Part shown: piece after piece, positions 59,989 to 64,000 of the stretch
Layout of the letters: the number at the start of each line of letters is the position of its first letter
Position numbering within the stretch: position 1 is the first letter of the stretch
Assembly: GCA_030278955.1 (NCBI GenBank)
Contig: JAOANR010000014.1
Location: 17,734,068 to 17,798,067 of the forward strand
DNA from: Hygrophila difformis
Taxonomy: Eukaryota > Streptophyta > Magnoliopsida > Lamiales > Acanthaceae
Length of the DNA: 64,000 bases
Reading direction: 5' to 3'
The notes under the pieces: generated by a model
Databases searched by the model: none
Told to the model about the DNA's origin: nothing
What the model saw: the letters and a program-made list of their open reading frames with translations, nothing else
Made by a program: the position numbers and the translations under genes

Positions 59989-59996
59989 CATGTATC
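59989..59996. repeat. 8-bp TSD of hAT-like element (left)
   Basis: CATGTATC; the right copy at 60394-60401 is CATGTATG. Confidence 0.65.
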
Positions 59997-60393
59997 TAGG
60001 GGTGGGAATAGGCCAGGCTACCCGAGAGGGGCCTACGGCCTGGCCTATTGTAGGCCTATTTAGGTAATTAGGCCTAGGCCGGGCCTTATGAGAAGCCTAT
60101 CAAGCCTACTAGGCTGGCCTTTTTAATTTTTTTTATATAAATTTTTATAATTTATTAATAATAATATTATTATTTATTTAATATTTAAATATATATTATT
60201 ATAAAATTTAAAATTTTATTAAATAGGCTTTATAAAGGCTTAAAGCCTGGCCTATTTAATTAAAAAGGCCAGGCCTAGGCCTATAAACCAAGCCTATAAC
60301 AGGTGATAGGCCAGGCTCAGTCCTTTCAAAACTGAAATAGGCATAGGCCGTTCAAGGCCAAGCCTGGCCTGGCCTGGCCTATTCCCACCCCTA
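59997..60393. mobile_element. hAT-like MITE rich in AGGCCTA units (397 bp)
   Basis: Termini TAGGGGTGGGAATAGGCCAG and its complement CTGGCCTATTCCCACCCCTA are near-perfect, with an 8-bp duplication (7 of 8 matching). The interior is many AGGCCTA/TAGGCCT units around an AT-rich core. No coding sequence. Confidence 0.8.
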
Positions 60394-60401
60394 CATGTAT
60401 G

Positions 60402-60711
60402 AGTGAATTAATTGACCTCAACCAAAGCAATTGTTTATGTGCACAAAGCTCAAATAAAAAGCCTTGCTTAAGAGCTATAGTATCCTTACCATCACCAAAC
60501 TAACAATTGATGGTTTCATTATCTTGAATTTTGTAACTTAAAATGTGAAAGAATTTTTTTATGTGGACTGTGGTTAAGCTTAAATTTTAAATAAAATTTT
60601 GCATGGAAGTAGGAGTAAAAGTACAATAATTCCAAAAACACAGATTAAGCATTTCTCCAAGAAACGGCATCTGAAACTTTCCAAGAAACGGCATCTGAAA
60701 TTCTCAATTCG
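60402..60711. other. Spacer and LINE 5' leader
   Basis: The last part has a 20-bp direct repeat (CCAAGAAACGGCATCTGAAA, at about 60658 and 60681) just before the LINE ATG. The exact LINE 5' end is not visible. Confidence 0.4.
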
Positions 60712-62139
60712 ATGGCTGAAGGTGACGACACGGATCCTGGTGGTGATCCACCTGATCCGCTGGAGAATAGGGCGAGCAAGCGTTCCAGACCTTCGTATAG
60801 TGATATGGCCCGACGGAGGGCTGGCTTTGTCCATATTACCTTGGAGGATGATCCGGCCGATTCCATGGGCGATCCTGATGATCTGAAACTCACCTTCGTT
60901 AATGGGAAACCCTGCATTATTTTCTCAGATTCTTTCAGGGCATTACTTCTGAAGCCTTGGGCGAATGCGGTGGTTTTCAAGGTCATTGGCCGGCGTGTCT
61001 CTTTCAAGATTCTGCAAACGAGAGTTGAACAGATCTGGCCCTCGGCCAAAAATTATGATATCATTGATCTAGACAATGATTATTTCGTGATCCAATTCAA
61101 GTCTGAGGAGGAAGCAACTCATGCTCTGACCGGAGGACCGTGGATGGTCTTAGGGCATTATCTTCACGTTCAGAAATGGGAGGAGTCTTTTGATCCCAAA
61201 ACCAATGTTATCCAGACCATGGTGGCGTGGGTTAGAGTCCCTGGTCTTTCGATGCACATGTACAATCGTCGGGTTGTCGCCTTGGCAGGATCTGCTATGG
61301 GCCAAGTCATAAGCGTCGATTTCAATACTGGAGATACTAAACGAGGACGTTTTGCTCGCTTAGCGGTTCAGATCGATCTTGACAAACCTCTTCAGCCTTG
61401 TATCACTATAGACGGGAAAGATTTTAATGTGGAGTACGAGAACCTCCGGACGATCTGTTTCCAGTGTGGGAAATATGGTCATCTACAGACTGATTGTCCG
61501 ACTGTGACTACTCCGGAGGATAGTGTTCCCATCCAGTCCAAGCCCGATGAAGAGGAGTTACAACCGGCCAATCTCTATGGTCCTTGGATGGTGGTACAAT
61601 CCCGTAGGCGACAACCGATTCGATCTACCAGAACCAATCCCCCTCCTCCTCCTTCCAAGATCAACCGTTTTTCTGTTCTTGAGGGAGATACTGAATCTGC
61701 TGATCCGACCGAAGCTCAGCCTCCTTATCTTTCCTCCTCTGCTAGACTTCCAAGAACTGCTGGTCTCTCTTCATCCTCTTTCCCCAATCACCGGAGGCCT
61801 TCTGGACGATCTCCTCCGCCCAAGCAACCTTCAACCTCAGTCCATCAGTCTTCCTTTTCTCCCAAAGCTTGGCCTCAACCTTCAGGATTGCGAGCCTTCT
61901 CTTCTAAAACATCCCTCCAGGCTGACCATCATAAGGCAGTTTCCTTTGTTGATCCCAGTCTTCCTTTTTCTAAACCATCTACTTCTGCTTCCAACAGTCT
62001 GGGAGGTCGTCCTCCTGATTTTCCGGCCTCATCGCTCCCTGAGCCAGAACTTCCAGTGGATCCTATGGACACAGGTGATCCTCCTACAGGGCCATCATCA
62101 GTTCGGGCATCCAGTGTACCGGCTCATCTCCGCATTTAA
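60712..62139 (+). CDS. LINE ORF1: DUF4283 and CCHC zinc-knuckle protein (475 aa)
   Basis: Residues about 60-215 form the DUF4283 RNA-binding-like region (SFRALLLKPWANAVV ... LTGGPWMVLGHYL). A CCHC knuckle CFQCGKYGHLQTDC follows at about 249-262 (zf-CCHC_4 type), then a Ser/Pro-rich tail from about 300. ORF1 proteins of plant L1 elements bind the element RNA in ribonucleoprotein particles. Start ATG 60712 gives a full-length acidic N-terminus. No stop or frameshift. GC content is higher than the flanks. Confidence 0.88.
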   Translation: MAEGDDTDPGGDPPDPLENRASKRSRPSYSDMARRRAGFVHITLEDDPADSMGDPDDLKLTFVNGKPCIIFSDSFRALLLKPWANAVVFKVIGRRVSFKILQTRVEQIWPSAKNYDIIDLDNDYFVIQFKSEEEATHALTGGPWMVLGHYLHVQKWEESFDPKTNVIQTMVAWVRVPGLSMHMYNRRVVALAGSAMGQVISVDFNTGDTKRGRFARLAVQIDLDKPLQPCITIDGKDFNVEYENLRTICFQCGKYGHLQTDCPTVTTPEDSVPIQSKPDEEELQPANLYGPWMVVQSRRRQPIRSTRTNPPPPPSKINRFSVLEGDTESADPTEAQPPYLSSSARLPRTAGLSSSSFPNHRRPSGRSPPPKQPSTSVHQSSFSPKAWPQPSGLRAFSSKTSLQADHHKAVSFVDPSLPFSKPSTSASNSLGGRPPDFPASSLPEPELPVDPMDTGDPPTGPSSVRASSVPAHLRI

Positions 62140-62176
62140 ATGCGTCGGGTAACTTCTTCCTTTTCTTATATTTTCT

Positions 62177-64000
62177 ATGCCTATCACTTTGGCTTTTTGG
62201 AATGTACAGGGTGCGGGTTCGAGTGCGTTTCGTCGTGAATTCAAGGATATGACTTTGCATAATAAAGTTGATCTTATTGCTCTTTTTGAGCCTCGCATCA
62301 GTGGTATTAAAGCTGATGACTTTATTAAGAAAAGCGGCTTTGCTAACTCTTTTAGGATTGAGTGTTGGTTTCTCTGGGGGCATTTGGTTGCTTTGGAAGG
62401 ACTCTATTAAGGTTAAGATTTTGGAGTGCCATCCCCAATTCATTGATGCTGTTGTCTACTTTCAGAATTCTTCCCTTCATATCACCTTTGTGTATGCTGC
62501 CCCATGCAAATCTCGTCGTGCTTGTCTCTGGCCTGAGTTGTCTCGTATCAACACTAATAATAGCGGCCCGTGGTTAGTCGGTGGCGATCTTAATTGTATT
62601 GCTAAGACCTCAGAGGCTAGAGGTAGCTCTGTGTCTTTTACCTCTTGCCATGAGTTGCAAAGTTGGATTGCTCTTAATAATCTTTTTGAGCTCAAGACTT
62701 TTGGTAGTAATTTCACTTGGGCTCGTGGCCCTCTCAGACGACGCCTGGATAGACTGCTAGCTAATTCGGATTGGCTTTCCTCCAATCCAGCCAGCACTGT
62801 GGAGGTGCTTCCGCGTCTCCATTCGGATCATGCTCCTTTGCTTTGTAGAATTCCTGAGGATGATACTTTTAGTCTGGAGTCCCCTTCTAGTATTTTTAGA
62901 TTTAAAGTTGCTTGGCAATCTCATCCTGGTTTTCTCCGAATTATTTCAGACATTGGGAAGGATGACCATTCTTTACTTGATAAGCTGTCGCTTTTGCGGG
63001 AGAAGGCCTCTCTTTGGCACCATAAAACGTTCAATTCAGCCTACCATCGAAAAAAACGGATCAGAGGCAGGTTGGCGGGTATTGAGAAGATTAACAACTG
63101 GATGGACAATTATTTCCTTCTTCGACTTCATGATCAACTTCATTCTGAGTTAGATAAAATTCTTCGGGTAGAGGAATTGAATTGGATTCAAAGAAGTGTT
63201 CGGGACTGGAGTTTGGCCGGGGATCTTAATACTAAATTTTTTCACCAATTTGTTAAGAATCGTCGAATCAAGAAGTCTTTCTCTATCCTGGATGATGCTC
63301 ATGGTACTACCTACACGGATCCTATTCACACCCAGAATATGGTCGTGCAATTTTTTGAGTCCCTTTACACTAATAATGCTGCCCCCAGCAACTCTCACCT
63401 TAATGTTTGTGAAGTACTTCCAACCCTTTCTACCGATGATGCTGATTCGTTGCGCAAACCCCTTTCTAATGAGGAAATTTGGTTGGCAGTCAAAGGCATG
63501 GCTCCCCTCAAGGCACCCGGTCCGGATGGTTTTCATGCTTGTTTCTATCAGAGGAATTGGAGTTCTATTGGATCTGATGTTTGTTTACACCTCAAGCAGT
63601 GTTTCTCTAACCCTCATCTTATTCAAGCTTTTAACCAAACTTTGATTACCCTTATCCCCAAGATCCCTAATCCTACTTCCGTCACTCAGTTTAGACCCAT
63701 TAGCCTTTGTAATGTTCTCTATAAAATCCTTACCAAGACCATTTCTAACAGATTATCACCCCTTCTCTCCAAGTTGGTCTCCCCGGGACAAGCCAGTTTC
63801 GTTCCTGGCCGAATCATACAAGATAACATCATTATTTTTAATGAAATATCTCACTTCATGGCTAAGTCTACAGCTAAGCCTGGTTACATGATTATCAAGC
63901 TTGATTTGGAAAAGGCTTATGATAAGCTCAAGTGGTCTTTTATCAACGATACTCTTATTCTATTTGGCTTTCCTCCTTCTGTTGTCAATCTAATTATGTC
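62177..64000 (+). pseudogene. LINE ORF2: endonuclease and reverse transcriptase, frameshifted, partial
   Basis: It starts ATG 62177 with ITLAFWNVQGAG, the first motif of the APE-type endonuclease, then LIALFEPRISG. Near 62362 the frame shifts from 2 to 0: the first frame runs to a stop at about 62410, while the second is open from about 62364 to the window end, with WLVGGDLNCI and SDHAPLL (endonuclease), then RT blocks LKAPGPDGFHACFYQ, FRPISLCNVLYKILTK and KLDLEKAYDKLKW. The active-site FADD box would lie beyond 64000. With only one break, the copy is fairly young. Confidence 0.85.

Larger units (their letters stand above)
58598..59996. other. Intergenic region with Stowaway fragments
   Basis: No gene. 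An AAT microsatellite lies at 59228-59272. A Stowaway-family part lies at about 59370-59601 (ends GGACAGAGGGAG before TA) and a left part at about 59703-59850 (starts TTCCTCCGTCTTTG). Confidence 0.45.
60712..64000 (+). mobile_element. LINE retrotransposon (plant L1 type), right end outside window
   Basis: Two ORFs in the plant L1 order: a DUF4283/zinc-knuckle ORF1 and an endonuclease/RT ORF2. ORF1 is intact and ORF2 has one frame break near 62362 and runs past the window. Integration uses the encoded endonuclease and RT by target-primed reverse transcription. Confidence 0.85.

Noticed and set aside
61523..62152. A 209-codon second frame in the LINE ORF1 region
   Set aside because: Leu/Pro/Ser-rich shadow of the ORF1 tail; the zinc knuckle and DUF4283 are in the main frame.

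Overview
The window is nuclear DNA of a eudicot plant. It is AT-rich, with intron-containing plant-specific genes (U-box E3 ligase, OVATE protein, WNK kinase, lipid-transfer protein) separated by dense plant transposable elements. Repeat content and protein style would fit an asterid, but the sequence alone does not fix the species. Nothing prokaryotic is present.

Layout. 1-7496 is a decayed endogenous pararetrovirus (Caulimoviridae-like): coat/protease/RT/RNase H polyprotein with stops and frameshifts, an intact-looking transactivator/inclusion-body-like ORF, a promoter plus poly(A) leader region, and three small ORFs, the last split by a poly(A)-tailed retrocopy with a 16-bp target duplication. 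7827-9695 is a nest of four Tourist-like MITEs. 11984-14053 is a U-box/ARM E3 ligase gene (+). 16875-21780 holds three copies of a non-autonomous Mutator-like element full of a TTCAGCGA minisatellite, one inserted in another; a fourth copy lies at 52428-54250. 23695-24564 is an OVATE family gene (+). 25644-27132 (-) is a three-exon 2OG-oxygenase-like gene. 29880-32858 (-) is a seven-exon WNK kinase. 36977-44257 (-) is an eight-exon nucleotidyltransferase of the noncanonical poly(A)-polymerase type. 57527-57889 (+) is a type-1 non-specific lipid-transfer protein. 60712-64000 is a LINE (L1 type) with ORF1 and most of ORF2, running off the right edge.

The host genes are functionally unrelated neighbours, as usual in plants, and no gene cluster is visible. 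The rest is repeats: Stowaway, Tourist, Harbinger, hAT-like, CACTA-like and MULE-derived elements, and tRNA-derived SINEs, many with target duplications that can be read directly.

The least ordinary content is (i) the TTCAGCGA-bearing MULE family, with 9-bp duplications at every copy, a nested insertion, and one copy built from three tandem long hairpins; (ii) the pararetrovirus with stop/start-coupled small ORFs; and (iii) the retrocopy of an unidentified transcript inside it. Exon structures were assembled by hand from GT/AG sites and reading-frame continuity; no database search was possible.
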